From positions 24,161,501-24,225,500 of the forward strand of contig CM053140.1 in the NCBI GenBank assembly GCA_028571685.1: a stretch of 64,000 bases of DNA, in the 5' to 3' direction. The translations under genes and the position numbers were made by a program. Positions 8,301-18,959 of the stretch are shown here, one piece after another. The notes beneath the pieces are model-generated. The model searched no databases, was not told the origin of the DNA, and worked only from the letters and a program-made list of their open reading frames with translations. The stretch comes from Heterohyrax brucei. Lineage: Eukaryota > Chordata > Mammalia > Hyracoidea > Procaviidae. The first letter of the stretch is position 1; every line of letters begins with the position of its first letter.

Positions 8301-11082
8301 TTTCAGTGATATGGATTGACATAGTATTCAACACAAAGGACTCAAACATGCAATCGTAAAGATGGTGCAGGACCAGGCGATGTTTTATTCTGTTATATGT
8401 AAGGTCACTATGAGTCTGAGCTGACTCAACGGCATCTAGCAACAACAAAAGCAGTGAGTATAAGTATGTTCCAAAATATCACCGGGTAGTACCAATGATT
8501 AAGTGCTCCACTGCTCACCAAAATGTTGATGGTTCAAATCCACCTAGAGGCACTTTGGAAGAAAGATCTGGAAATCTATTTCCCAAAAAGACAAACAAAC
8601 AAAAAACAACAACCATTGAAAACTCTGTGGAGCACAGTTCTACTCCGACGTGAAGGGGATGTTATAAGTTAATATCAACTCAATAACAACTGATTAAGAA
8701 AACCAACTGGTAACTGGGTATAAGTACGTCTCAATATAGAGTTGCGACAGTGAATTATTCTACAGGTAAAATATTAAAAGACTCAGAAAGCATCAAAAGA
8801 AGAGGGAAGAAATACACAGAGTCATCATACCAGTAATACACAGAGATACACACCAGAAATACACAGAGTCATCAACCCTTTCAAGAGGTAGCATATGATC
8901 AGGACCTGATGGTACTGAAGGAAGAAGTTCAAGTTGCACTGAAGGCATTGGTAAAAAACATGGCTCCAGGAATTGATAGAATATCAACTGAGATGTTTTG
9001 ACAAATGGATGCAGTACTGCAAGTGCTCACTCATCTATGTCAAGAAATTTGGAGGACAGCTACCTGGCCAACTGCCTGGAAGAAATTCATACTTATGCCC
9101 ATTGCCAAGAAAGGTGATCCAACCAAATGTGGAAATCACCGAACAATGTCATTAATCTTGCATGCAAGTAAAATTTCTTTAAAGATCATTCAAAAGTGAC
9201 TGCAGCAATACATTGACAGGGGACTGTCAGAATTTCAAGTCAGATTCAGAAAAAGATGTGGAACCAGGGATATCATTGCTTACATCAGATGGATCTTGGC
9301 TGAAAGCAGAAAATACCAGAAAGATCTTGACCTGTGTTTCGTTGACTATGCAAAGGCATACGATTGTGTGGATCATAACAAATTATGGGTAACCTTGCAG
9401 AGAATGCAATTCCAGAACACTTAATTATGATCATGAGGAATCTGTATATGAATCAAGAGGCAGGTTGTGTAAGCAGGGCAAGGGGACACTGCATGGTTTA
9501 AAGTCAGGAAAGGTATGCATCAAAGTTGTATCATTTCACCATATCTTTTTAATCTGTATGCCAAGCAAATAATCTAAGAAGCTAGACTATATGAAGAAGA
9601 ACGAGGTGTCAGGATTGAAGGAAGACTCATCAACAACCTCCCGGCTAGAAGTGAAGAGGATCTGAAACGCTGATGAAGACTAAAGACTGCAGCCTTTGGT
9701 ATGAATCACACCACAACATCAAGAAAACAAAAATCCTCATAACTGGACTAGGAAGAAACATTGTCGTAAATGGAGAAAGGATTGAGATTTTCAAGGATTT
9801 CGTTTGACTTGGCTCCACAATCAATGTCTATAGAAGCAGCAGTCAAGAAATCAAAAGACTCATTGTATTGGGAAAATCTACCTCAAAGGACTTCTGTAAA
9901 GTGCTAAAAAAGTAAAGACATCAATTTAAAGATTAAGGTATGCCTGACCCAAGCCATGGTATTTTCAATCGCATCGTACATATATGAAAGCTGGACAATG
10001 AATATGGAAGACAGAACAAGAACTGATGCTTTGAATCGTGGTGTTGAAGAATAATATTGACTGTACCATGGACTGCCAAAAGTACAAACAGATCTGTAAG
10101 GAAGAAGTACAATCAGAGTGCTCCTTGGAAGCAAGACAGCAAGACTGCATCTTACACACTTTGGACATGTTGACAAGAGGGATCAATCCTTAGAGAAGGA
10201 CATCATGCTTGGTAAAGTGGAGTGTCAGCGAAAAACAGGAAGACCTTCAACAAGACGGACAGCCATAGTGGCTGCAACCAATGGGCTTAAGCACAAAAAC
10301 TATTGTAGACAAGGCACAAGACTGGGCAGTGTTTCCTTCTGTTGTGCATGGGGTTGCTATGAGTCAGAAATGACTCAATGGCACCTGACAACAATAATAA
10401 CAGCAACAAATATTGTATGGGATGCACTTATGCTACAAAACTATTTGTTGTTTGTCTGAAATTCAATTTAATTAGGCATTTGTATTTTTTATTTGCCAAA
10501 TCTGGCAACCCAATTCAGGGTCTGGCTCTGTAGCAGTCCCTGTGTGAACTTGAGCAAATCATTGTTCCCATATGAGACTCAGTTTCCAAACACCGACTCC
10601 GAATGCATGGGGTTTTTTGAACATTCCTTCCAGTTGTCCCATTTGGTGGCTTTGTCTTTCTCTCTATGTTTCCTAAGAGTGTTCTGTGCATTCCTCCATT
10701 GCTTTCTCACTTGAAGGGGTCTCCCAGATTTTGGAAGTGAATACTAAGATTTTATGAGGACAAATATGGGGATCAAAATTTCTTTTAAGAAGAGAGGCAG
10801 GGCACTGTGTGTCAGTGATAAAAGCTAAATCATTGGAAGCAGATGTATCTGCCCTCTCCCCCATCCCTCTCCCCTTGGCCACGTACCCTTACCTGGGTTC
10901 CATCTATGAGTTTGTTTCCCCATCTTCGCGTTTACAAAGTGCCTTCCACCTGAGTTCAGGCACTGACTTTTCACTCCCTCTGTCCTGACGAGAGCACTAA
11001 GCTCTTCACTTCTATCCCTAAATGCCCCCACCCTTCCAACCTGCACCCAGCCTACCTCCTCCAAAGGCCGAGCATCATTCAT
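5276..11082 (-). CDS. CASP14: Caspase-14, complete spliced gene (240 aa)
   Basis: Caspase-14 is the epidermal caspase that acts in cornification, chiefly in filaggrin breakdown, and not in apoptosis. The coding sequence joins 11082-11056, 8095-7946, 7848-7623, 7423-7313, 6949-6846 and 5380-5276 (minus strand). All introns are GT-AG, phases agree, and the total is 723 nt including TAG. There is no long prodomain, as is usual for CASP14. Residues 10-59 (EAYDMSGARLALTL...) form the first strand/helix. His89 lies in LMAHG and catalytic Cys132 in IIQACRG. The small subunit starts near IPTYTDTLQVY and ends RKRLYLQ. The length is 240 against 242 in human because the inter-subunit linker is two residues shorter. 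The start is ATGAATGATGCT with A at -3. The first, non-coding exon was not located. Assignment is certain; no frameshift or stop was seen. Confidence 0.97.
5742..6686 (+). mobile_element. RTE LINE 3' part in CASP14 intron 5
   Basis: The frame is broken. It contains the reverse transcriptase YADD box (tatgcagatgacacaaca near 5960), then the conserved downstream blocks ESWTMNK..RR, LWCWRRI and the FGHVVRR..SLE segment. It ends at the RTE tail gagtcagaactgactcaaca and acctaacagcaa. It lies antisense to CASP14. Many stops; inactive. Confidence 0.85.
6846..6949 (-). CDS. CASP14: CASP14 coding exon 5
   Basis: It has 104 nt encoding the small-subunit core, YIAYRHDKDGSYFIQTLVD then VFTKRKGPILQLLTE. 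The acceptor is aatctacag and the donor gtaagtc. The preceding intron carries a TGGA-type microsatellite. Confidence 0.96.
7046..7173. repeat. Imperfect (TGGA)n microsatellite
   Basis: Repeated TGGATGG and ATGGATAGA units with interruptions, inside the CASP14 intron between coding exons 4 and 5. Confidence 0.9.
7313..7423 (-). CDS. CASP14: CASP14 coding exon 4 (inter-subunit linker)
   Basis: It has 111 nt, reading EHRDLGEKVSGSEI, then RMITEEEV, then IPTYTDTLQVYATVEG. The acceptor is ggtgtttcag and the donor gtatga. The linker segment before IPTY has eight residues where human has ten, and its sequence is unlike the human processing region. Confidence 0.95.
7623..7848 (-). CDS. CASP14: CASP14 coding exon 3 (catalytic His and Cys)
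   Basis: It has 226 nt, from QFQEELEKF to QACRG plus one base. It holds His89 (LMAHG) and Cys132 (QACRG), matching the human residue numbers exactly. The acceptor is cctccag and the donor gtgggc. Reading through the donor gives a false GGHRAEN extension, which is intron and not a mutation. Confidence 0.97.
7946..8095 (-). CDS. CASP14: CASP14 coding exon 2
   Basis: It has 50 codons, EAYDMSGARLAL through KRDPTAQ, the same length as the human exon. The acceptor is cttgactcag and the donor gtatttt. The intron before it (8096-11055) carries two RTE LINE pieces and a SINE. Confidence 0.96.
8265..8450 (+). mobile_element. RTE LINE 3'-end fragment
   Basis: It matches the last ~190 bp of the RTE: gtaaagcagagggtcaatga, a stretch like gatggtgcaggaccaggc, then aaggtcactatgagtctgag and a tail of actcaacggcatctagcaac. 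Confidence 0.82.
8490..8695 (+). mobile_element. AfroSINE variant (sense)
   Basis: It has a tRNA-like head (aatgattaagtgctcc), then gatggttcaaatccacct, a linker with an internal AAACAAACAAAAAAC run, then gagcacagttctactc and a tail. It belongs to the longer SINE variant with an extra middle segment. Confidence 0.7.
8745..10405 (+). mobile_element. RTE LINE, reverse transcriptase to 3' end, in CASP14 intron 1
   Basis: The 5' truncation falls at the start of the reverse transcriptase. RT motif A reads FVDYAKAYDCVD at 9338-9373, and the palm/thumb and C-terminal blocks follow. The 3' tail (gagtcagaaatgactcaatg, acctgacaacaata) is complete. Frameshifts and stops are frequent; inactive. It is oriented against CASP14. 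Confidence 0.88.
11056..11082 (-). CDS. CASP14: CASP14 coding exon 1 (start codon)
   Basis: It encodes MNDARPLEE (human begins MSNPRSLEE). The donor gtaggct follows at 11055. A plausible acceptor lies upstream at 11096-11095 (aactacag), which would put only about 12 nt of 5' UTR in this exon. The intron ends in phase 0. Confidence 0.93.
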
Positions 11083-11097
11083 TTTCTTCTTTGGCTG

Positions 11098-11794
11098 TAG
11101 TTGAATTTCTCAGTGTCCTTTTCTGGATCCTGGAGACGAAGAGAAGAGATGTTGAGAGTCTGAGGGACTCAGGGGACAGATCAGTTTGTCTATCTGAATT
11201 TGCAAAATTGGATAGGAGCCTAGTGGTGGGACCCAGTACTTGTTAAGGTCAGATCTGGACAGGAGATGATGCTCCATTGTGTCCTCTGTTGTGATACTCC
11301 AGTGGTTTCTCCCACTGGATGTCCCCAGAACTCCTTATAGTTACAAGCCTGAAAGTCATACTTTTGAAACCTTCCCCATCCTTGCCTCAGGACACTCACC
11401 AGCTGTGATGAACTGGCCTCCACCCTGAAGGCCCTGAATTGAAGAGTAGGGAAAGCATCCCTATGTGCTTCTCTTGGCCACCCGGGTGCTGACTGGCTGG
11501 GAATGAATCACCAAGATGTTTTGGTGTTTAGTTTAAAATGAGAATGTCCTCAAGTTGGGGCATGTTACTTTGAAACTGTCTCAGTAGGTTGATCTCTCTG
11601 TCTCTGCCTTGGGTGTGAGCGTCTGTCCAAGTTCTTCACTGTCATCTCTGACTTCTGCTCTTCTATCCTCTGGCTGAACAGAATAATTTTGGCCATATTC
11701 CTGGCATTTTCCCATCTCTCTGTTTTTTCTTGTTTTTCACACTTCCTCCTTAGTTTGGAACGCCCTTGAAATTCTTCTTTGCCAGTCAAGATCT
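11098..11794. other. Region upstream of the CASP14 start exon
   Basis: The non-coding first exon and promoter of CASP14 should lie here or further right, but no splice-bounded exon or TATA element can be assigned from sequence alone. No repeat was recognised. Confidence 0.35.
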
Positions 11795-11795
11795 C

Positions 11796-12130
11796 ACCCA
11801 TTCATCCATCCATCCATCTGTACATCCATCCATCCAGGAACCCTAGCATTGCAAATGTTTAAGTGCTCAGCTGCTAACTGAAAAGTTGGTAATTTGAACT
11901 CACCTAATGGCTCTATGGCAGAAAAACCTGGTGGTCTGCTCACATGAAGATTACAGCCAAGAAAACCCTACAGGAGCAGTTCTACTCCATCATGTGGGAT
12001 TGCTGTGAGTTAAAATCAATCCAACAGCACCTAACAGCAACACCCATCCATCCATCCATCTACCCTGTCACCCTTTCATCTATTCACTTATGCAAACAAC
12101 CACCTATTAATCCATCTATCCATCAAATAT
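11796..12130. repeat. (CATC)n microsatellite interrupted by a SINE
   Basis: CCATCCATCC units appear on both sides of the SINE at 11836-12040. The right part decays into cctattaatccatctatcc. Confidence 0.85.
11836..12040 (+). mobile_element. AfroSINE inserted in an ATCC microsatellite
   Basis: The head is aggaaccctagcattgcaaa, the middle is gctgctaactgaaaagttgg, and the tail is gtgagttaaaatcaatccaa then cagcacctaacagcaac. Both flanks are CATC-type repeats (11796-11835 and 12041-12130), so the SINE landed in a microsatellite. Confidence 0.8.
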
Positions 12131-12177
12131 TTTTGATTATCTTTAGTCTGTGACAGAGATGTACATAAGTCAATCTC

Positions 12178-12195
12178 TCTCCCTATCTCTCTTTG

Positions 12196-12227
<32 letters not shown>

Positions 12228-12245
12228 ACACACACACACATACAC
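12178..12245. repeat. (TC)n/(TCTG)n followed by (CA)n
   Basis: Compound microsatellite: tctgtctctgtctctgtctc, then tctctctctc, then acacacacaca. Confidence 0.9.
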
Positions 12246-12319
12246 AAAAGGGAGCTAGTGCTGAGGAAAGAGGAACCAAATACTGGAAAGGAGAATGAAG
12301 CCGGACTGGGCTCAGGAGC

Positions 12320-12440
12320 CAGATAGGCCAGAATCAAGTCCTAGCTCAGCCCCTTCCTAGCTGCGTGGTCTTGAACATCTTACTCCCCTCTCTGAACCTG
12401 AAGAAGATCTGAGAAGAGTATAAGATGCTTTACAGCAGTG
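12320..12440 (+). repeat. MIR SINE
   Basis: It contains ccagaatcaagtcctagctc, tagctgcgtggtcttgaaca and cccctctctgaacctgaaga, matching the MIR core order. Confidence 0.65.
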
Positions 12441-12449
12441 CCGCAGCAA

Positions 12450-13379
12450 GGTAGGTTTTATGATCTCTGTTAATCCACCAAGAGTGGCCTCTCCTTCTTC
12501 CAGACTCCCGCAGCTCTGTCCAGCAATATTTGCAATACAACAGTGCCTTTTATTTGTATTCTTATGGCAGAACTAGCTACTCAGTCTTCAGGACTTCAAT
12601 CTCGGTTTCTTTATCTCTGTCTCTGTTGGGGCCTCCAGCATGGGGACTGGCACAGAGGTGACAGTGATGAGAATTTACTGAATGAGCAAACAAACAAATA
12701 GGCAAAGGAAAACAAGGATGGATACATGGATGGGTAGGTAGATAAATGGATGGATGGAAGGAAATTTCTTTGTTCTGGAAAAACTGAACAGAGCATCTAT
12801 CTTTAAAGGGAAGAGACAGAGACAGAGACAGAGAGACAGAGACAGAGCTAGTATCTACCCAAACACTTACCAACTCTAAATGTAGCTGCTCCTTAAGGCC
12901 AGGCCAAGTCTTGCCCTCTCCTACCTGCCAACACAGGTCTGGGCAGCAAGGAGGAATCAGGCAAGTGCAGACCTGAGAGAAGGGGCCAGCAGTAAGGGAT
13001 CTTTCCAGGCCTCTGCTGAAAGACAGGTCTGTGAGTTGGGCAGCACAGCTGTCTGGGCTTTATTGCCAGGGAGTTTTAAGTCATTCCAGCAACCCCGTGA
13101 AAGAGCGACACACCCTTGGCACAGTCTTTGGTGAGGAAATCGAGCCAAACACCTGTAAGACGAGAGAAGGCAAGGCTCAGCCAGCACCCCTGGCTAAGGT
13201 GGTAAAGGCAGAGCACCCAAATTAATCAGAGCTTGTGTCTCAGCTCAGCCACAAGGGTCCCCTAGCCCTAGCTCCTGCTGTCAATAATCTGTCATCATCA
13301 CTATCATTACAGCCATGCCCATTCATTCCACATTCAACCTGACAGAGAGTACCAACTTCACTGCTTATCATCTTAAATC
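12450..13379. other. Intergenic DNA with short ATGG and GACAGA microsatellites
   Basis: It includes GGATGGAT-type units (12716-12760) and GACAGAGACAGA units (12813-12848). The rest shows no gene or named repeat. Confidence 0.5.
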
Positions 13380-13560
13380 TTGGGCGATCAACATTGTTAC
13401 TCCTGTTCTGCAAATGGGGAAACTGAGGTTCAGCGAGGTAAGCTGACTGCTAAGGTCATCCAGCCAGTAAGTGGCACAGTCAGGTTTCCAACTCAGGAGG
13501 GTCCAGCCCCAGAACCTGTATGCTTTTCAGCTGCTTTAGCTGGTGACTTCACACCTGCCT
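13380..13560 (-). repeat. MIR SINE (antisense)
   Basis: Reverse-complement MIR order: caaatggggaaactgaggtt, gtcatccagccagtaagtgg, then caggtttccaactcaggag. Confidence 0.7.
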
Positions 13561-13619
13561 CAGCTTCTTTCTTTTCTTCTTATGGCGTTCTCTTTTATCG
13601 TTTTCTGGACTTAAAATTT

Positions 13620-14225
13620 TTTTTTCATATATTATTTTAACATCTTTGTTGAGATGAAATTCATGTATATAACTCACCCAATTACAGTGTATGATTCAAT
13701 GATTTTTATTATGTTCATAGGTATATATAGCCATCACAATTCATTTTAGAACATTCTCATCACCTCACAAAGAAATTCTGTCCATCCATCCATCCATCCA
13801 TCCATCCATCTGTCCACCCGTCCACCCGTCCACCCGTCCACCCGTCCACCCGTCCACCCCCCCCCCCCACCCCCCCCACCCACCCACTCCCTCATTCCAT
13901 TCCATGCAGTAGGCAACCACTAACCTACTTTCATCCCTGTTCTGGACATTTCACATAAATAAAATCATACAATATGTAACTTCTTGTGTCTGGCTTTTTT
14001 CTCTTAGCACAAAAGTTTTGAGGTTCATTCATGTCATAACATGTATTCTATTCCTTTTTATGGCCAAATAATATTCCATTGCGTGGATTTACCACATTTC
14101 TGTTCATCTGTTCACGGCCACTTGGATTTTTCTCACTTTTGGCTATTGTGAATAATATTGCTATAAATAGCTATGAATGAGTTTTTGTGTGAGGACATCT
14201 ATTTTTATTTATCCTGGGAATATAG
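13620..14225 (-). mobile_element. Old L1 3' end (antisense) split by a simple repeat
   Basis: It reads as reverse-complement L1 3' sequence: catctttgttgagatgaaat, cactaacctactttcatccc, ctggacatttcacataaata, catgtattctattccttttt, and ttttggctattgtgaataat. A GC-rich tandem repeat expanded inside it at 13780-13889. Confidence 0.78.
13780..13889. repeat. (CATC)n, octamer (TCCACCCG)n, then C-rich tract
   Basis: CATC tetramers pass into five perfect copies of TCCACCCG plus one variant (13813-13860), then runs of C and CCCA. The octamer brings a CpG every eight bases. Confidence 0.92.
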
Positions 14226-14548
14226 CTAAAAAACCCAAAACTAAACCTGCTGCTGTTGACCCAATGTGTTACAGAACAGAACTGCTATATAGGGTTTTCT
14301 TGGATGTGATCTTTATGGAAGAAAATCACCCAGACCTTGGACTTTGATGCTGCTGGATGTGTTCAAGCCACCAACAGACTGTCTTCTGCAATGCTGCTGG
14401 GTGGGTTCAAGCTATTAACGTTTACGGTAGCAGTCTAGCACAAACTGTTTGCACCTTCTAGGAGCTTTGTTGCAAGTATTTGTTGTTGTTGCATGCCTTC
14501 AGGTTTATTCCAACTCACAGTGACCCTATAGGACAGAGTGGAACCAGG
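14226..14548 (-). mobile_element. AfroSINE variant plus a second 3' fragment (antisense)
   Basis: 14226-14450 has a degraded tail, gggttttcttggatgtgatc and head remnants. 14480-14548 repeats the tail block (attccaactcacagtgaccc, tataggacagagtggaacc). The two are probably separate insertions. Confidence 0.6.
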
Positions 14549-14764
14549 TTCAGCTTGGGATTAAAAAGGGTATTTTCCTGAAGCATCTGCTCTGCATGGA
14601 GGCAGGTTGGTCCAGAAAGAACAGTCATAGGGATGGGGCCACGTTTGAGCAGCTCATTCAAAGGCAGGCACATAGCAGGTACACAGGAAGGAAGAGCTAG
14701 TTGAATGAATGCTCTAGGATGCCTATTTGTCTCCTGAAGTGGAGGGTGGTAGTGAGAGGTGAAT

Positions 14765-14960
14765 TTAGGGAGGTACCAAAACCAGTCACCATCCAGTTGA
14801 CTCCCATTTATGACCTCATGTGTGCTGCAGGAGAACTGTGCTCCAGAAGATTTTCAATGGTTGATTTATTGGAAGTAGGTCACCAGGCCTTTCTTTCAAG
14901 GTGCCTCTGGGTGGACTTCAACCTCCAAACTTTCAGTTAACAGCCAAGCACACTGACTGT
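14765..14960 (-). mobile_element. AfroSINE variant (antisense)
   Basis: The tail is ccatccagttgactcccatt. The longer-variant middle is caccaggcctttctttcaag, with tgcctctgggtggacttcaa. The head is tcagttaacagccaagcaca. Confidence 0.7.
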
Positions 14961-15309
14961 TTATACGATTCAGGGACCTTAACAGTAAGGTCGTTAAGGA
15001 CTAGAAGCTGCGAAACTCAGCTTCTAGCAGGCACTGTCACTTTCTAGCTGGTGAAACCCTGTTAACTAACACATCCTTGCTTCAGTATCTGTAGGAGGTG
15101 GCTGAAGAAGGGGAGAGAAGTCTTACAGCTGTAGATTTGTACCTTGAGTAAACCAAATATGTGAGGATAAAGTTTACTTTGTCTTCTATTTCTGTGACTT
15201 TAATTTTTTTTTTTAATTTGAAGAATGAAATACAATGAAAAGCATTTGTACTGATAGAAGGAAGAGCAAATGATAATAATTCTTGTTAAAATTGTTAAAA
15301 AAAAAAATC

Positions 15310-15632
15310 CAGAGCTGAAACCGGTACTGAAGACAAAGAATGGACTGGACTTGGAGACAGAGAAGATGCAGGTGGTATGTGTACTTTATGATTTAATATA
15401 TACATACAAGGCTGTCCTACCGGTTCCTTTTTAGAGGTGGATGGAGAGAGTGGAGGGGAGGGAACAAGTGTTGGCTGAGTGAGTACTGGAAGTAAAGAGT
15501 GGTAAAGAAGTGTATACTGTCACAAGGTGAGGACAGCAGATAGAGTTGCATAGAGGCAGGCACTCAGGGGTTTTATATGGCAACTTGACTTGGATCATAA
15601 ACTTTCACTTTATCACAATAAAAAAATAAAAG
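15310..15632 (+). mobile_element. Lineage-type L1 3' end (sense)
   Basis: It shares blocks with the L1 3' ends at 34.2-34.5 and 38.1-38.5 kb: acaaagaatggactggactt, gatggagagagtgg, and gacttggatcataaactttc followed by a TTTATCACAATAAAAAA tail. Confidence 0.75.
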
Positions 15633-15764
15633 TATTTATATACATTTAGTGTACACAAAAGTGTTTATGCACAAATTAGTTTATATATACACATGGGCAC
15701 ATAACAGTAGCTCAGATGTGTACAGAAGTGAACAAATACAGACATCTGAGTCTCAGGGCCAGAA

Positions 15765-16330
15765 GATATTCCTTTTTATTGTACTTTAGATGAAGGCTTA
15801 CAGACAAAGTAGGTTCTCATTAAGCAGTTAGCACAGATTTTGTTTAATGACACTAGTTAACAAGCCCATAACACGCCAACTCTCTGCTTTCTCAAACTTG
15901 GGTTCCCTATTACCTGCTTTCCTGCCCTCTCCTTGCCTTCTAGTCCTTGCCCTTGGGTTGGTGTTTCCCTTTAGTCTTTTTTGTTTTATGGGCCTGTCCA
16001 ATCTTGGGCTGAAGGGTGAACCTCCGGAGAGACTTCATTACTGAGCTAAAAGAGCCTCTGGGGGCCGCACTCTCAGGATTTTTCCAGTGTCTGTCAGGCC
16101 ATCAAGTCTGGCCCTTTTGAGTTAGAATTTTGTTCCACAGTTTTCTCCAACTCTGTCTGGGACTGTCTGTTATAATCCCTGTCAGAGCAGTCAGTGGTGG
16201 TAGCTGGACACCATCTAGTTGCTCTGAACTCCGTCTGATAGAGGCCACTGTAGATGTGGTCCATTAGCCCTTGAACTAATTTGGAAGATACTCTTCGTGG
16301 CAGCAGACATAAATAACTCCAGATCTTTCC
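15765..16330 (-). mobile_element. Lineage-type L1 3' region (antisense)
   Basis: It shares its order with the copy at 29066-29542: cttgggttccctattacctg, ctagtccttgcccttgggtt, tttatgggcctgtccaatct, and gcagtcagtggtggtagctg. Confidence 0.72.
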
Positions 16331-16589
16331 TGAAACATGTAGAGATCATGAAGGCACATGATCTAGGGAGCCCAGATTTGGTTGGGTTGTTGGGTGAGTG
16401 ACTGTCTTGATTTGTTCACGATGGAGGAATTTTCTGGAATACAGAAATCTTGGTGGTAAATAATCAGGGAAGTTGTGGACAGAGAGAGACAAGTTGGTCA
16501 CCTCATCCAATAAGCAATAGGGTGCCCCGAAGGAATTCTAAACTGGGAGTAACTTGAGAACTCTTGGTTATTAAAGGATCAGTGAGCAT

Positions 16590-16745
16590 ATATCTGTTGC
16601 CATTGAGTCAATTCCTACTCATAGCAACCCTTAGGATGGGGTATAACGGCCTCATATGGTTTCTGAGCAGCAGCGGTGGATTTGAACAGCTGACTTTTGC
16701 TTAGCAGCCAATCTTTTAACCACTGTGCCACCAGGGATCCAGTAT
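16590..16745 (-). mobile_element. AfroSINE (antisense)
   Basis: It has the full order from the tail (ccattgagtcaattcctact) to the head (taaccactgtgccaccaggg). Confidence 0.85.
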
Positions 16746-17489
16746 ATATAGAAACTGAAGATTATTACCGATTACGAAGGATGAGAGGAACGGGGGAAAG
16801 GAGAAGTTCTTTTTTCTGAGGTCGGTGAGTTTATGTTATGGTGGCAGAATATTCTGGCAAAAGGTAATGATAAAAGTGGCATGACATGAAAAATACAGTC
16901 AGTGCAACTGTAAAGGTGGTAGTTGTATTGGTGAATGTTTTAGTGTGTATATTTTTACCACAACAGAAATAAATTAAAACCAAAGTGAATAAAGACAACT
17001 CTTGTGAGGAGTTTGCTATAAAACATGAACAGAAATACAACTTGGGATAAGTGAGATCAGGAGGGAGGGTTTTTTTTTTTTTTGCTTTTGTTTTTTTAAG
17101 ACCCGTCTGGTGGTAAAAATAAAGTCAGTCACAGAAAGGAAAAATACATCAATCAGATGTAAGCTGAAAAGACGCTTAATACAGGAAGTCTTCTCTGAAC
17201 TCCCCATGAACTTGGTTGGATCCGGTTTTCCATGACTCTGAGATTCTACTGGGAGCCTCATGGCTCTTATAATGCTGATTCAATGTTCCCTAAAGGACAG
17301 CCGCACACATCCTGTTTAGTGTCTTATTTATTCATCATCCAGCATGGGTGAGACATTCAGTGCTTGTGAATTCAAAGCAAAGGCATGGTGTTCTCAGACA
17401 GACCCTCATACTCCTCAACCCTACAGGCATATGCTGGGAATAATAAGAACACTACCACCTCCTTCTTCAGAAATCCACCATCCGTTTAT
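16746..17489. other. Gene-free intergenic stretch
   Basis: No exon or named repeat apart from a T-rich run near 17070-17098. Confidence 0.45.
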
Positions 17490-17872
17490 CAGTGCGTCAT
17501 CTTGCTGGTGGCTTGCACAGTGCTATGTTACTGGCAGCCATGCCGTCAGTATTTCATATACCAGCAGGGCCACCCATGGTGGACAAATTTCAGCAGAGCT
17601 CCCAGACTACTGCAGAGTAGGAAGAAGGCCTGTTTATCTACTTCCAACAATTAGCCAATGAAAATCCTATAGATTGTGATAGAGCACAATCTGATATAGT
17701 ACTGAAAGGTGAGCCGTGGAATTGGTAGGTACTCAAAAGATACAGTGGCCACAGCAATGGGCTTGGGCATACCAGTGATCAGAAGGTGGTACAGGACTGG
17801 GCAAGACTTCATGCTGCTGCACTTGAGGTCACCATGAGTCTGAGCCCATCTGACAAGAAGTAACAAAAACAT
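17490..17872 (+). mobile_element. Short RTE-derived element (5' end joined to 3' end)
   Basis: The left two thirds match the RTE 5' region seen reversed at 41.7-42.0 kb (cagcagggccacccatggtg, gagctcccagactactgcag, then ctacttccaacaattagcca). It jumps at the gtactcaaaagatacagtgg join straight to the RTE 3' end (caatgggcttgggcatacca, gtcaccatgagtctgagcc). It has no coding capacity. The same join is present at 61.5 kb. Confidence 0.75.
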
Positions 17873-18794
17873 CGACTAGAAGGTAGTGGATTCTTTTTCT
17901 CTTTTCTTCTTCTTCTTTTTTTTAATTATGGTTGAGTGAAAGTATACAATAGAAGTCAGTTTTTCATGCCTGCAACTCTCTCTGCTCTCCTCACTCTGTG
18001 ACAGCACACTACCCTTTTCAACTCTTTACTTCCAGTATCCACTTAATGAACACCTGTCTCCTCCTCTCCACCCTCTTCTCTCCCCTCTAGAAAGAAGTCA
18101 GTAGGACAGTCTCCTATACATGTATAAGAGCCAATGGGTTGTGGTTTTTTTAAACAACATCAGAAATGTGGTATCAAGACACCAAACACTGGTCTGGGAG
18201 GCATAATAGGTACTCAAGACATCTTAGTTGACTATGAATCAAACTGATGCATAAGAGAAAGGTGAATCACCGTGGAGAAACTGTTAATTAACCAGCTAAT
18301 CAATTGATTAATTATATTTTTATCATTAATTTTATAGTTATTTGTGTTATTTGATGCTATCACATTTTATTGCTTTATACACTTTATTATAGTGTCTGGG
18401 AGAATGGGATAGAATGCAGACAGGTGTCACTGTGACCAATGCCAAAATAGGGGTAGAAGAGGGTGTCAGAATCCCGATGAGGCTGCTGACATGGCACAAC
18501 ACAGTTTGAGGCCTGGCCATCTACTGAAAACTGTTCTGAGGATAAAATCAAATAACGTCTGTAAAGCAGGCTGGTGTCACCTGGTCATTGGATAGACTCT
18601 GCATCAAGTCCTGTTCTCAGTGTTGTGGACATGCAGCTGCAAGGGTGGCTTGTCCACCGTAGCTGCCCATTGCTGCTAATTGAAGAAGGAACTCCTAAAT
18701 ATATGGACTGGCGGCTGCTGCGAAAAACAGTGTGTGGTGGTTCCTTAAAACATTAAACTGAGAACTACCATAACCAAAAAAACGAAAACAAAAA
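17873..18794. other. Gene-free intergenic stretch
   Basis: T-rich start (17890-17930), then an AT-rich segment (18270-18390) and unremarkable DNA. Nothing codes. Confidence 0.45.
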
Positions 18795-18945
18795 ACTTGT
18801 TGCCATTGAGTCAATTCCAACTCATAGAGACCCTACAGCACAGGAGAACTTCTTCATAGGGTTTCCAAGGAGCACCTGATGGTTTCAAACTGCGAATTGC
18901 TTCGTTAGGAGCCATAGCTCTTAACCATTATGACACCAAATTTTC
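18795..18945 (-). mobile_element. AfroSINE (antisense)
   Basis: It runs from ccattgagtcaattccaact through gggtttccaaggagcacctg to taaccattatgacacc. Confidence 0.85.
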
Positions 18946-18959
18946 TAGAACTACCTTAT

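Noticed and set aside
13780..13889. CRISPR-like array
   Set aside because: The repeats are contiguous 4- and 8-base units without spacers, inside a mammalian L1.
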